Source: Hymenobacter negativus | Lineage (GTDB): Bacteria; Bacteroidota; Bacteroidia; Cytophagales; Hymenobacteraceae | DNA: 64,000 nucleotides | Direction: 5' to 3' | Assembly: GCF_017571495.1 (NCBI RefSeq) | Contig: NZ_JAGETZ010000020.1 | Location: 42,755 to 106,754, forward strand | Shown here: piece after piece, positions 8,761 through 17,421 of the stretch | Position numbering within the stretch: position 1 is the stretch's first letter | Layout: the number at the start of each line of letters is the position of its first letter | Notes under the pieces: model-generated | The model's input: the letters and a program-made list of their open reading frames with translations, nothing else | What the model was told of the DNA's origin: nothing | Database searches by the model: none | Program-made: the position numbers and the translations under genes

Positions 8761-10055
8761 AGCGCCACATCACCACTTTCCGGCTGTATGCGCTGGGGCT
8801 GGTCCTGCTTTTTGGAGCCTACGTGCTGGTAGAATCGCACCGCCCCAAACCCCTGGACTGGACGCCGACCTACATCAATACCGACAAGATTCCCTACGGC
8901 ACCTACGCCCTGTTCGACCAGTTGCCGCGCCTGCTCGGCACCGATTCCGTTGAAGTAGTGCGCCTGCCCGCCTACAACCAGCTCACGGGAGCTTCCCCCG
9001 ATGATGCGTCCGAGGAGTCACGCCAATATCGTTCGTCCGAAGAGCCCACGGAAGTTGATACCGCGTCCTTGCCTTTGCGGGAGGAACACGCCAACTACCT
9101 GTACATCAACAACGAGTTCGGCAACTCCCCACTCGATGTGCGGACCCTGCTGGCTTATGCCCGGCGTGGCAACAACGTATTTATTACCGCCGAAGACCTG
9201 TACGGGGCCTTTCTCGATTCGCTGGGCGTGCGCGTCGAACGCCTCGACCCGCCCATTCGGGAAGGCGTACGCCCGCTGCTTTTGCCCGATTCGGTGGAAT
9301 TGCGCTTCGCCAATCCGGCACTGGCGGCAGTGCGTTGCCAGCTGCCGGGCAAGGAGGCTCGCCACCGCTTCGTACTGAGAACCGGCCACGCGGGCCACAC
9401 CCTGGCCACCGACGAAAAAGGCCGGGCCGTATACGTCGAGGTTCCGCACGGCCGCGGGCATTTTTACCTGTGCTCGGTGCCGGCGGCGTTTAGCAATTTC
9501 TACTTTCTGCGGCCCGGCTCCCAGCAGTTTGCGGGTGCGGCGTTGCGCTACCTGCCAGCCCGCCGCACGTTCTGGGACGAGTATCAGAAGCAGGGCCCGG
9601 TGGGAGAGCAGTCGCTGCTACGGGTGCTGGTGGCTCACGAAGCGTTGCGGATAGCCTACTATGTGACCCTGGCCGGCGCGGTTTTGTTTATGTTCACGGG
9701 TGCCCGGCGGCGTCAGCGCATCATTCCCACCATCAACCCCTTGCCCAATACCACGCTGCTGTTTACACGCACAGTAGCCAGCCTCTACCGCCAGGGCAGC
9801 AGCCACGCGCTGATTGCTGAGAAAAAGGTTGGGCTCTTTATGGATTACCTGCGCACCCGCTTCCAGGAAACCAGCCCGGACTTTGGCGACGAGGAGTTCC
9901 GGGAGCGGCTGAGCCAGAAATCCGGTCTCACCCGGCCTCGCGTCGATGAGTTGTTGCGACTGGTAAACTTTGCCCGCACCGCGCCCCAGATGACCGACCA
10001 GCAGCTGCTCCAGCTTAGTAAGGCACTCAGTGATTTCAAACGCGAAGCCCGCTAA
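8757..10055 (+). CDS. DUF4350 domain-containing protein
   Basis: 432 residues. An N-terminal membrane anchor (FRLYALGLVLLFGAYVLVE) precedes a periplasm-facing domain with the DUF4350 features YGTYALFDQLPRLLG and NAYNQ-like NYLYINNEFG, then a glutamine-amidotransferase-like fold segment (LDVRTLLAYARRGNNVFITAEDL). A second membrane helix near residue 298 (AYYVTLAGAVLFMF) is followed by a cytoplasmic tail of about 115 residues with helical character (SLYRQGSSHALIAEKKV). No enzymatic activity is established for the family. Position between DUF4129 and MoxR is the standard arrangement and suggests a membrane complex served by the ATPase. Confidence 0.84.
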   Translation: MKRHITTFRLYALGLVLLFGAYVLVESHRPKPLDWTPTYINTDKIPYGTYALFDQLPRLLGTDSVEVVRLPAYNQLTGASPDDASEESRQYRSSEEPTEVDTASLPLREEHANYLYINNEFGNSPLDVRTLLAYARRGNNVFITAEDLYGAFLDSLGVRVERLDPPIREGVRPLLLPDSVELRFANPALAAVRCQLPGKEARHRFVLRTGHAGHTLATDEKGRAVYVEVPHGRGHFYLCSVPAAFSNFYFLRPGSQQFAGAALRYLPARRTFWDEYQKQGPVGEQSLLRVLVAHEALRIAYYVTLAGAVLFMFTGARRRQRIIPTINPLPNTTLLFTRTVASLYRQGSSHALIAEKKVGLFMDYLRTRFQETSPDFGDEEFRERLSQKSGLTRPRVDELLRLVNFARTAPQMTDQQLLQLSKALSDFKREAR

Positions 10056-10061
10056 CGCCTT

Positions 10062-10325
10062 ATGCTGACCGTAGCCAAGCTCACCGTTCTCATCAAATAC
10101 CACTGGGATTTGCGGCGCTTTCACAAGCAAGGCACGCTCCCGGAAAAAGAGCTTCTGGCCGGGGTTGACTGGCACGCCACAGCCGAGCTGCTTCAGGACC
10201 TCCGGCTCTATCATAAAAACCTCGTTTCTCCCGCCTACGCCGCACAAATTCACGCCAACCTGCTCGCCGCCTGCGCCGACGAAGCAACTGCTCAAACCTT
10301 ACTTGGCTACGCCAGCACGCTTTAA
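10062..10325 (+). CDS. Small uncharacterised protein of the MoxR operon
   Basis: 87 residues, soluble and largely helical (KLTVLIKYHWDLRRFHKQG, then ELLQDLRLYHKNLVSP). It starts 7 bases after DUF4350 and its stop TAA (10323-10325) directly touches the ATG of moxR, so it is almost certainly translated with its neighbours. I recognise no domain. Lack of a signal peptide or membrane segment suggests a cytoplasmic protein, possibly a partner or adaptor of the ATPase; that is a guess from position only. Confidence 0.65.
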   Translation: MLTVAKLTVLIKYHWDLRRFHKQGTLPEKELLAGVDWHATAELLQDLRLYHKNLVSPAYAAQIHANLLAACADEATAQTLLGYASTL

Positions 10326-11393
10326 ATGGAACCCGAAAACCTCGACCTGACGCCCCAACTTCCGGCATCGGATACCACCAATTACGCCGCGGCTGAGCCC
10401 GCCTCGGCCGCGCCCACGCCCGAAGCGGCCCTGGCCTCGCGCACCGATTTTGCCCGCCTCACTGCCCAGGCCGAAGCTATCCGAACGGAAATCGGTAAAA
10501 TCATTGTTGGCCAGACCGACTTACTTGAGCTGCTGCTCACCGCCGTGCTGGCCGATGGGCACGTTCTCCTCGAAGGCGTGCCTGGCGTGGCCAAAACTCT
10601 CATGGCCAAGCTTCTGGCCCGCACGCTGCAAGTCCCCTTCAGCCGTATCCAGTTCACGCCCGATTTGATGCCGAGCGACGTGCTGGGTACCTCGGTTTTT
10701 CGGCAGAACAAGGGCGATTTTGAGTTTCGACAGGGTCCCATTTTCGCCAGCGTGGTGCTGATTGATGAAATCAACCGCGCCCCGGCCAAAACCCAGTCGG
10801 CGCTGTTTGAGGTGATGGAGGAGCGTACCGTAACCCAGGACGGCACCACCTACGCCATGACGGAACCCTTCCTGGTGCTGGCGACCCAAAACCCTGTGGA
10901 GCAGGAAGGTACCTACCGCCTACCCGAAGCTCAGCTCGACCGCTTCCTGTTCAAACTGCAAGTGGGCTACCCCACCCTGGCCGAGGAAGTGCAGATTCTC
11001 AACGGCCACCACAGCGGCTTCGGCGGCACCAACCTGGAGGCCGTGCAGCCCATTCTGAGTGCTGCCGACTTGGCCGCGCTGCGCCAGCAAGTGCGCCAGC
11101 AGCGCGTAGAGGCCAATATTCTGGAATACATTGCCAAGCTGGTGGGTCAGACGCGGGCTCATAAGGCGCTGTACCTCGGCGCTTCGCCCCGTGCCTCCCT
11201 GGCCCTGCTGAACGGCGCCAAAGCCCTGGCTGCCCTGCGCGGCCGCGACTTCGTGACGCCGGAAGATGTGCAGTTCCTGGCGCCCAGCGTGCTACGCCAC
11301 CGCATCATGCTTACGCCGGAGCGCGAAATGGAAGGCGGCACCCCGGATGAGGTGGTGAAGCAGATTATCCAGAGCGTGGAAGTGCCGCGCTAG
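10326..11393 (+). CDS. MoxR family AAA+ ATPase
   Basis: 355 residues. After a low-complexity N-terminus (about 35 residues rich in Ala, Pro and Glu) comes the MoxR core: Walker A GVPGVAKT near residue 84, FTPDLMPSDVLGT, Walker B VVLIDEINRAPAKTQSALF near residue 141, sensor ATQNPVEQEGTYRLPEAQLDRF, and a lid domain with YLGASPRASLALL near residue 282. MoxR ATPases act as chaperones that remodel or insert cofactors into partner proteins, often with a DUF58 or VWA protein. Here the partner encoded nearby is DUF58 at 12064. A 119-base gap with a palindromic element and a NADAR gene separates them, which is less compact than usual. Confidence 0.95.
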   Translation: MEPENLDLTPQLPASDTTNYAAAEPASAAPTPEAALASRTDFARLTAQAEAIRTEIGKIIVGQTDLLELLLTAVLADGHVLLEGVPGVAKTLMAKLLARTLQVPFSRIQFTPDLMPSDVLGTSVFRQNKGDFEFRQGPIFASVVLIDEINRAPAKTQSALFEVMEERTVTQDGTTYAMTEPFLVLATQNPVEQEGTYRLPEAQLDRFLFKLQVGYPTLAEEVQILNGHHSGFGGTNLEAVQPILSAADLAALRQQVRQQRVEANILEYIAKLVGQTRAHKALYLGASPRASLALLNGAKALAALRGRDFVTPEDVQFLAPSVLRHRIMLTPEREMEGGTPDEVVKQIIQSVEVPR

Positions 11394-11410
11394 GCCTTGC
11401 CTCATGTTGA

Positions 11411-11481
11411 GCACCGCCGAAGCATCTCGCACTCGCAATTAATGCTATTGCAACGAAGCGCTCAAGATGCTTCGGTGGCGC
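11411..11481. repeat. Palindromic intergenic element (REP-like) after moxR
   Basis: GCACCGCCGAAGCATCT (11411-11427) pairs with AGATGCTTCGGTGGCGC (11465-11481) at 15 of 17 positions. The loop carries a nested GCAAT/ATTGC pair. The word GAGC-(A/G)C-(A/G)-C-CGAAGCATCT recalls dispersed elements I associate with Hymenobacter intergenic regions, which I cannot verify from one copy. It lacks a T run, so it is not a standard terminator. Confidence 0.55.
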
Positions 11482-11512
11482 TTAGCAAGACAAACAACTT
11501 AAAATCAATCCC

Positions 11513-12067
11513 ATGCCCTCCTACTCCACCGACTGGTTATTTGACCAACTCGCGCAGGATGCCCACGTCAAGTACTTGTTTTTCTGGGGGCACCAGCCCA
11601 GTAAGGATGGCGTCATCACCAAATCATGCCTCAGCCAGTGGTGGGTGGCCGATTTTGTGGTGGCGGGTATTACCTACCGTTCCACTGAGCATTGGATGAT
11701 GGCGGAGAAGGCGCGGCTGTTTGGTGACGAAGTCACGCTGACCCGAATTCTGGCAGCAAAAAGTCCGGCTGAAGCCAAGAAGCTCGGGCGTGAGATTCAG
11801 AATTTTGAGCCAGCAGCATGGGAAGCAAATAAAGTGGACATCGTGACCACCGGCAATCTGCATAAATTCAGTACGCACCTGGACTTGCGGGAATTCCTGC
11901 TTTCGACCGGTGACCAGGTGCTCGTTGAAGCCAGCCCGGTGGATACCATCTGGGGCATCGGCTTGGCTGCCGACTCACCCGATGCCGCCAATCCGGCCCG
12001 CTGGCAAGGGCCAAATCTGCTGGGCTTCGCGCTGATGGAAGTTCGGTACCAATTGCGCAATTCATGA
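11513..12067 (+). CDS. NADAR domain protein (YbiA-like)
   Basis: 184 residues with the NADAR hallmarks: KYLFFWGHQPSKDG near the N-terminus, CLSQWW, the FRSTEHWMM-like YRSTEHWMMAEKARLFGD near residue 62, ILAAKSPAEAKKLGR, and the terminal DTIWGIGLAADSP and NLLGFALMEVR. Characterised NADAR proteins are N-glycosidases: YbiA acts on reactive riboflavin-pathway intermediates, and other members remove ADP-ribose from DNA guanine as antitoxins to DarT1. No DarT gene is visible beside it. Its stop overlaps the DUF58 start as ATGA (12064-12067), so the two are probably translationally coupled, an unusual place for this family. Confidence 0.88.
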   Translation: MPSYSTDWLFDQLAQDAHVKYLFFWGHQPSKDGVITKSCLSQWWVADFVVAGITYRSTEHWMMAEKARLFGDEVTLTRILAAKSPAEAKKLGREIQNFEPAAWEANKVDIVTTGNLHKFSTHLDLREFLLSTGDQVLVEASPVDTIWGIGLAADSPDAANPARWQGPNLLGFALMEVRYQLRNS

Positions 12068-13413
12068 CCTTATTCCTGACGCCCCGCTTTTTCCTGGCCC
12101 TCGTTGTGGTCGTTGTTGGTTTTGTGGTGGCCTTTTTCCTGCCTTGGCTACTGGGCCCGATGTACATCGCGCTGGGCCTGCTCGCGGCCCTGACCCTGCT
12201 TGATGCGCTGCTGCTCTATGCGCCGGCAAAGGGCGAGACGGCACCGGTTTTTGGGCGGCGCGTGCTGGGCGACAAGCTGGCCAACGGCTCGGACAACGAC
12301 ATCCAGATTTACCTGGAAAACCACTACCGCTTCGCCATCCAGACCGAGACAATTGATGAGATTCCGCACCAGTTTCAGCGGCGCGATGTGCTGTTCAAAG
12401 CCAGTATCCGGCCCGGCGAAACGCAGGTGATTCAATACCAGCTGCGCCCCCTGAAGCGCGGCGAGTACGAGTTTGGAGCGCTGAATATTTACGCCGCCTC
12501 GCCCCTGGCGCTGGTGCGGCGGCGGTTTCGCTACGACCAGAACAAGATGGTGCCGGTGTACCCGTCCTTCCTGCAAATGCGGCAGTACGAGCTGCTGGCC
12601 ATTCACAACCGCCTCACGGAGGTGGGTGTGAAGCGCATTCGCCGGGTAGGCCACAGCATGGAGTTCGAGCAAATTCGGCCCTACGTGCCCGGCGACGACC
12701 CGCGCAGCATCAACTGGAAAGCTACGGCCCGCCGCGCTGGCACCGGGGCCGACGACGCGCTGGTGGTGAACCATTTCCAGGACGAGCGCGCGCAGCAGGT
12801 GTACTGCCTCATCGACAAAGGCCGCGTGATGCGCATGCCTTTCGACGGCCTCAGCCTGCTCGATTATGCCATCAACGCCACGCTGGTCGTCAGCAACATC
12901 GCCCTGCTCAAACACGACAAAGCCGGGCTCGTCACGTTTTCCAATAAACCCGGGGCGACGCTGGCTGCCGACCGCCGGCCCGGTCATATGCTGAAGCTGC
13001 TGGAGGTGCTGTACCGCCAGAAAACCCAGTACCTCGAAACCGATTTCGAGCTGCTTTACTCGATGGTGCGGGCCAAAATCAAGCAGCGCAGCCTGCTCAT
13101 TTTGTTCACCAATTTTGAAACTCTGCACGGCATGCAACGCCAGCTGCCCTACCTGCGCCGGCTCTCGAAGGACCACCTGCTGCTGGTAGTGTTCTTCGAA
13201 AACACCGAGCTGCGCGAGTTTCTGGACGTGCCGGCTGACACCACCGAGGAAGTGTATAACCAGACCATTGCCGAGAAATTTGCCCAGGAAAAGCGGCAGA
13301 TTGTGCTCGAACTGCAGCGGTACGGCATCTACTCGCTGCTCACCGCACCAAAAGATTTGACCGTAAACACGATTAATAAGTACCTGGAATTCAAAGCCCG
13401 CGGATTGATATGA
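12064..13413 (+). CDS. DUF58 domain-containing protein
   Basis: 449 residues. Two N-terminal membrane helices (FLALVVVVVGFVVAFFLPWL and MYIALGLLAALTLLDALLLY) are followed by a beta-rich region and the DUF58 core: the phrase MEFEQIRPYVPGDDPRSINWK near residue 199, ATARR, then VYCLIDKGRVMRMP, a VWA-like strand near residue 257, and LLILFTNFETLHG. DUF58 proteins are usual partners of MoxR ATPases in Bacteroidota and may use a VWA-like fold to bind client proteins. The start overlaps the NADAR stop. The gene ends 7 bases before the convergent gene at 13421 with no terminator between them. Confidence 0.93.
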   Translation: MTLFLTPRFFLALVVVVVGFVVAFFLPWLLGPMYIALGLLAALTLLDALLLYAPAKGETAPVFGRRVLGDKLANGSDNDIQIYLENHYRFAIQTETIDEIPHQFQRRDVLFKASIRPGETQVIQYQLRPLKRGEYEFGALNIYAASPLALVRRRFRYDQNKMVPVYPSFLQMRQYELLAIHNRLTEVGVKRIRRVGHSMEFEQIRPYVPGDDPRSINWKATARRAGTGADDALVVNHFQDERAQQVYCLIDKGRVMRMPFDGLSLLDYAINATLVVSNIALLKHDKAGLVTFSNKPGATLAADRRPGHMLKLLEVLYRQKTQYLETDFELLYSMVRAKIKQRSLLILFTNFETLHGMQRQLPYLRRLSKDHLLLVVFFENTELREFLDVPADTTEEVYNQTIAEKFAQEKRQIVLELQRYGIYSLLTAPKDLTVNTINKYLEFKARGLI

Positions 13414-13420
13414 GCAGGGT

Positions 13421-15229
13421 TTACTCGTCGAAAGCTACGAGTTGGGCGTTATCGAAGCGAACGGTGGCGGGGCCGTGGTGTAGAAACACCACCACCACGC
13501 GGTCAAAGTCCTCGCGCGGGGCCTTAACATAGAAATGTAATTCCTCAACCCGGTCGGGCTGCAAAGCCCGCTGAAACTGCACCGTACGCTCTCTCACTAC
13601 CTGCGGGCCCTGGCAAAACCGCACTACAAACTGACTCATTCGCCCTTCCACCTGCTCACCCATCGTGCTGCTGGCCAAGGCACTGCCCCGCAGCCACTGA
13701 AATTGCCCCCGGGCAGCAGGGATACTGTATTCAGGGCTGGTAGGATGCGCGGCATCTACCAGCAGCGAGCATTGCCCTTGCAGCGCCGGCAAGCCACAAG
13801 CCTGGCCAAGGTGCGCGGCTTCGAAATTTTCCTGCCAGAGTACCCGCTCGTTGTGCGGCGTTCCGGTGAAATCATAATTGGTATCGAGTAGTAGCCGCGC
13901 CTCAGTTGGCACATCGTAGCGACCTAATATCCGCCACCAATAGGCCCTGTTCATCTGGCCGGCTACCAACAGGCCACCAAGGTGGGCCTGATAAGTCAGC
14001 CAGAGATTGTAGTAGCTGCCGAGCACTGCAAATCCCACGTACGCCCACAGCCAAGGCCGCCGCGTCAGCAGCCAGCGGTGGGCAGCGGCCCAGGGCCAGG
14101 CCAGCACCGCATAGGTCTGCACCATCGCGCGTTGGCCCAACGAGCCGCCGTACAGCCACTCGTCCCAGGCAAAGGCGACGTAGGTGAACAGCACGATGAA
14201 TACCAGCATTGGCCAGAAGGCCGCTGGCTGCTGGCGACGCAGTGCCCCGAAGCCTGCCAGCGCCACCACCAGCAATGGCGAATACAGCAGCCAGCCGCTC
14301 TTGAAACTAAAAATGCCATCCCATAAATGCGGGCGCAACCAGCTAAAACCCTGCTCCTGATAACTGTATACCACCCAGTCGCCGCTCACATAATGCCAGT
14401 ATAGCGGCTGAATGCTAACAATCAGTGTGCCTGCGAGCAGTGCCGCCAATAACAGGCCCACCCGCTGCTGCCAGAAAGCTAACCGCTCGCGCACGGCACT
14501 TCCCGCAGGGCGCAGCCCCCACAGCAACGGAATCAGAATGGCTAGGATTTCGGTAGGGCGCGTGAGAACCATCATGCCCAACACGGCCCCAATTGCCAGC
14601 GCCCGCCCCATGGTAGGCTGTCGGTAGAATGCCGGCGTGAGCAGCAGCAGGCCGGCATACCAGGTAAACAGCCAATTGTGCGTCATCGCTCCACCCATGG
14701 CACTATAGTCAAGGTAATTGGTAGCCAGCACAATGGCAGCCAGCGTGAGTGCAGTGGGCCACTCGCCAAAACGAGGCAGCAAAGCGCGCCGCACCAAGGC
14801 CAGCCCCAGGCTGGCCACCAGCAGGCTGGCAATGAGAAGAGCCAGCTGATAGGGCGGCGAAAAGCCATCGGCCGGATACCCCAGCGGACCGCTTAAGGCG
14901 TGCGCTACCAGAAAAAAGGGCAGGTACTGCACCGCCATGCCCGCCGAGTATTTCATGACGTAGTGCCCACTAGCGGGGTGCCGGAAAGCCTGCTGGAAAT
15001 CGGGCGTAGGGGCATAATCGTGCAGCAGCTGTTCGTGAAAACGCAGCTCCTGCAGGTCGTGGTGAATAAAAATGGCCGGCAGGTAGAGGTAGTAGCCTGA
15101 TACATCCCAAACAATAACCCGGGTGCTCCCTTGGTTCTTCGCTCCAGGCCAAAGCCCGTGCCCAATCAGCGCTACCGAAATGATAAACAAGCTACTGAAT
15201 AGCCAAGCCAGCCAGGAAGGGGATTTCAT
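13421..15229 (-). CDS. Polytopic membrane protein, glycosyltransferase (GT-C)-like
   Basis: 602 residues from the ATG at 15229 (MKSPSWLAWLFSSLFIISV). About ten membrane segments and an early acidic loop (VIVWDVSGYYLYLPAIF) are typical of lipid-phosphosugar-dependent GT-C enzymes and related dolichyl-type mannosyltransferases. The C-terminal 140 residues (VRFCQGPQVVRERTVQFQR) are soluble and beta-rich. No specific donor or acceptor can be assigned, and GT-C activity is inferred from layout only. Upstream codons to 15310 stay open but overlap the divergent hexosaminidase promoter region and look non-coding. Divergent from the GH20 gene, convergent with DUF58. Confidence 0.68.
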   Translation of the reverse strand: MKSPSWLAWLFSSLFIISVALIGHGLWPGAKNQGSTRVIVWDVSGYYLYLPAIFIHHDLQELRFHEQLLHDYAPTPDFQQAFRHPASGHYVMKYSAGMAVQYLPFFLVAHALSGPLGYPADGFSPPYQLALLIASLLVASLGLALVRRALLPRFGEWPTALTLAAIVLATNYLDYSAMGGAMTHNWLFTWYAGLLLLTPAFYRQPTMGRALAIGAVLGMMVLTRPTEILAILIPLLWGLRPAGSAVRERLAFWQQRVGLLLAALLAGTLIVSIQPLYWHYVSGDWVVYSYQEQGFSWLRPHLWDGIFSFKSGWLLYSPLLVVALAGFGALRRQQPAAFWPMLVFIVLFTYVAFAWDEWLYGGSLGQRAMVQTYAVLAWPWAAAHRWLLTRRPWLWAYVGFAVLGSYYNLWLTYQAHLGGLLVAGQMNRAYWWRILGRYDVPTEARLLLDTNYDFTGTPHNERVLWQENFEAAHLGQACGLPALQGQCSLLVDAAHPTSPEYSIPAARGQFQWLRGSALASSTMGEQVEGRMSQFVVRFCQGPQVVRERTVQFQRALQPDRVEELHFYVKAPREDFDRVVVVFLHHGPATVRFDNAQLVAFDE

Positions 15230-15297
15230 ATCAGTTGCACAGAACCTAAATCCCTGCAAATTCGGCAAAAACACGGTACCGAACTTCGGCACTTGCG

Positions 15298-15304
15298 TAC
15301 TTTG
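15298..15304 (+). promoter_or_regulatory. -7-like box TACTTTG just before the GH20 start
   Basis: TACTTTG ends five bases before the ATG at 15310, a near match to TAnnTTTG with one base missing in the spacer. No good TTG -33 partner is visible. If used, the message would be nearly leaderless. Confidence 0.3.
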
Positions 15305-15309
15305 GCTCA

Positions 15310-17355
15310 ATGATGCGATTCCGAATTTTATTAAGCTGCCTGTGCATGCTACTGAGCATGATTTCGGAGGCGCAGCCTGGCTTAATGCCGCAGCCTGGCT
15401 TAATGCCGCTGCCCGCCGAAATGCGCTGGGGCCAGGGCCGCCTTACCAAGCCCCTGAAGCTGCAGCTTGATGCCAGCGCCGCTCCGGCCGTACGCGCCGC
15501 CGCCCGGCGCAGCCTTGCCCGCCTGCAAGGCCCGACGGAGCCGGCTACCGGCCCGCTGCTCCAAATCCGCTACGGCCGCGTGGGCCAGCCCGAAAAGTTT
15601 GACGAAGAGCGGTATAGCCTGCGCGTGACGCCCATGGGCGTGAGCATTGACGCCCCCACCAGCCTGGGCGTGCTGCGGGCGCTGGCCACCCTGGAACAGC
15701 TGCCGCGCACCGAAAAGAAGCAGCGCTATCTGCCCGAGGTCGATATTCAGGACCAGCCGCGCTTTGCCTGGCGGGGGCTGTCGTTGGATGCGGCGCGGCA
15801 CTTCATGCCGGTGGCCGTGGTGAAGCGCAACATCGACGGCATGGCCGCCGTGAAGCTGAACGTGTTGCACTGGCACCTGACCGACGACCAGGGCTTTCGC
15901 ATTGAGAGCAAAGTATTTCCGCGCCTGCATACCGTGGGCAGCACCGATGGCCTCTACTACACCCAGGCCGAGGTGCGCGAGGTGCTGGCTTACGCGGCGG
16001 CGCGGGGTATTCGGGTGGTGCCGGAGTTCGACGTGCCCAGCCACACCACCAGTTGGATTGTGGCTTACCCACGCCTGAAATCCACCGACTCCACCTATGC
16101 GCCCTACAAGCTGTGGCGCACCACCAACGTGGCCATCGACCCCACTCGCGAAACCACTTACACCTTCCTGGATTCGCTGTTTACGGAGATGACGACGCTG
16201 TTTCCGGACCCATATTTCCACGTGGGAGGCGATGAGAATGATGGACGCAATTGGCGCCGTACTCCGCGCATCGTGGCCTATATGCAGGACAATAAAATGG
16301 TGAAGGCCGACGGCAAAACAGTGGACAAGCACCAGTTGCAAACCTATTTCAACCGCCGCGTGCTGGCCATATTGCAAAAGCGCGGCAAAACCATGGTTGG
16401 CTGGGATGAGATTCTGGGGCCCGATTTGCCTAAGGAAGCCGTTATTCAAAGCTGGCGCGGCAAGAAAGGCTTGGTTGACGCGGCCAAGCAGGGCCACCCG
16501 GTGTTGCTGTCCAGCGGCTACTACCTCGACCTGAATCTCACGGCCGCCAGCTCCTACCTCACCGACCCGCTTCCACCCGATACGCCCCTCACGCCCGCCG
16601 AGCAAAAGCTGGTGCTGGGCGGCGAGGTCGCCATGTGGGGAGAATTTGCTGATTCCGTTGTCATGGAATCGCGCATCTGGCCCCGCGCCGCCGCCGTGGC
16701 CGAGCGGCTGTGGTCGCCGCAAGCTACTACTCAGAACGTGGCCGACATGTATCGCCGACTCAACCTTATTTCCGACGGTCTGGACAAGTTGGGCCTGCGC
16801 CACCAACGAGTGCCAGAGCTGCTGCTAAGGCAATTGGCTGGTTCTACTAACGTAGCGCCCCTGCGCACGCTAGCCCAAGTATTGGAACCCGTGAAGGAGT
16901 ACAAGCGCCATTTCCAGGGCTATACCTACACCACCGAAACCAGCTACAACCGCTTGGTTGATGCCGCACCAGCGGAATCAGAAGTGGCCCGCCGCTTCAG
17001 CGTACTGGTGGATAGCATTGTTGCCTATAAGCCAGCATCGCCCAATTGGCTGCCGGCCTCCTTACGCCAGCTGGCCACTTTGCGCGCCCAAGCTATGCGC
17101 TGGCAGGCCAATGATGTACTACTGCAACCATTGCTAACCAGCAACCCCAGCCTGACCGAATACGCCCCTCTTTCTACGAAGCTGGCAGCCGTGGCGACCA
17201 TAGTGCTGGAGCGCCTTACGCAGCTGCAAACCGGCCAAACGCCCACGCCCGCCTGGCTGGCCGCTACCCGCACCACCCTGGATGTCGCGCAAGCCCCTGC
17301 CGGTCAGGCCGAGTTGGCCGTGGTGAAGGCAGCACGTAAGCTGGCGGGGTTGTGA
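15310..17355 (+). CDS. Beta-N-acetylhexosaminidase, glycoside hydrolase family 20
   Basis: 681 residues. A signal peptide (RILLSCLCMLLSMISEAQ) is followed by the GH20b-like N-domain (residues about 30-150) and the TIM-barrel catalytic domain from FAWRGLSLDAARHFMP near 156. The barrel carries LNVLHWHLTDDQGFRIES, VVPEFDVPSH, the catalytic Asp-Glu pair in HVGGDENDG near residues 308-309, and WDEILGPDLP. A C-terminal helical region completes it. GH20 enzymes remove terminal beta-GlcNAc or GalNAc residues by substrate-assisted catalysis; the signal peptide places this one in the periplasm or outside, in chitin, glycan or peptidoglycan-fragment use. An 18-bp tandem duplication gives QPGLMPQPGLMP just after the signal. 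ATGs at 15310 and 15313 are both possible. Confidence 0.93.
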   Translation: MMRFRILLSCLCMLLSMISEAQPGLMPQPGLMPLPAEMRWGQGRLTKPLKLQLDASAAPAVRAAARRSLARLQGPTEPATGPLLQIRYGRVGQPEKFDEERYSLRVTPMGVSIDAPTSLGVLRALATLEQLPRTEKKQRYLPEVDIQDQPRFAWRGLSLDAARHFMPVAVVKRNIDGMAAVKLNVLHWHLTDDQGFRIESKVFPRLHTVGSTDGLYYTQAEVREVLAYAAARGIRVVPEFDVPSHTTSWIVAYPRLKSTDSTYAPYKLWRTTNVAIDPTRETTYTFLDSLFTEMTTLFPDPYFHVGGDENDGRNWRRTPRIVAYMQDNKMVKADGKTVDKHQLQTYFNRRVLAILQKRGKTMVGWDEILGPDLPKEAVIQSWRGKKGLVDAAKQGHPVLLSSGYYLDLNLTAASSYLTDPLPPDTPLTPAEQKLVLGGEVAMWGEFADSVVMESRIWPRAAAVAERLWSPQATTQNVADMYRRLNLISDGLDKLGLRHQRVPELLLRQLAGSTNVAPLRTLAQVLEPVKEYKRHFQGYTYTTETSYNRLVDAAPAESEVARRFSVLVDSIVAYKPASPNWLPASLRQLATLRAQAMRWQANDVLLQPLLTSNPSLTEYAPLSTKLAAVATIVLERLTQLQTGQTPTPAWLAATRTTLDVAQAPAGQAELAVVKAARKLAGL

Positions 17356-17421
17356 GTTATTTGTAGCCCCGTCAGCTTGCGCACTGCCTGACAGCCTGCC
17401 GCAATTCCAATCCTGCTCATA

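Noticed and set aside
11513..13413. NADAR gene as the antitoxin of a DarT-type toxin pair
   Set aside because: Neither neighbour shows a DarT ADP-ribosyltransferase fold; both are clear MoxR and DUF58 proteins.
15400..16806. A 468-codon minus-strand frame opposite the GH20 gene
   Set aside because: All GH20 motifs are on the plus strand; the antisense product has no family features.
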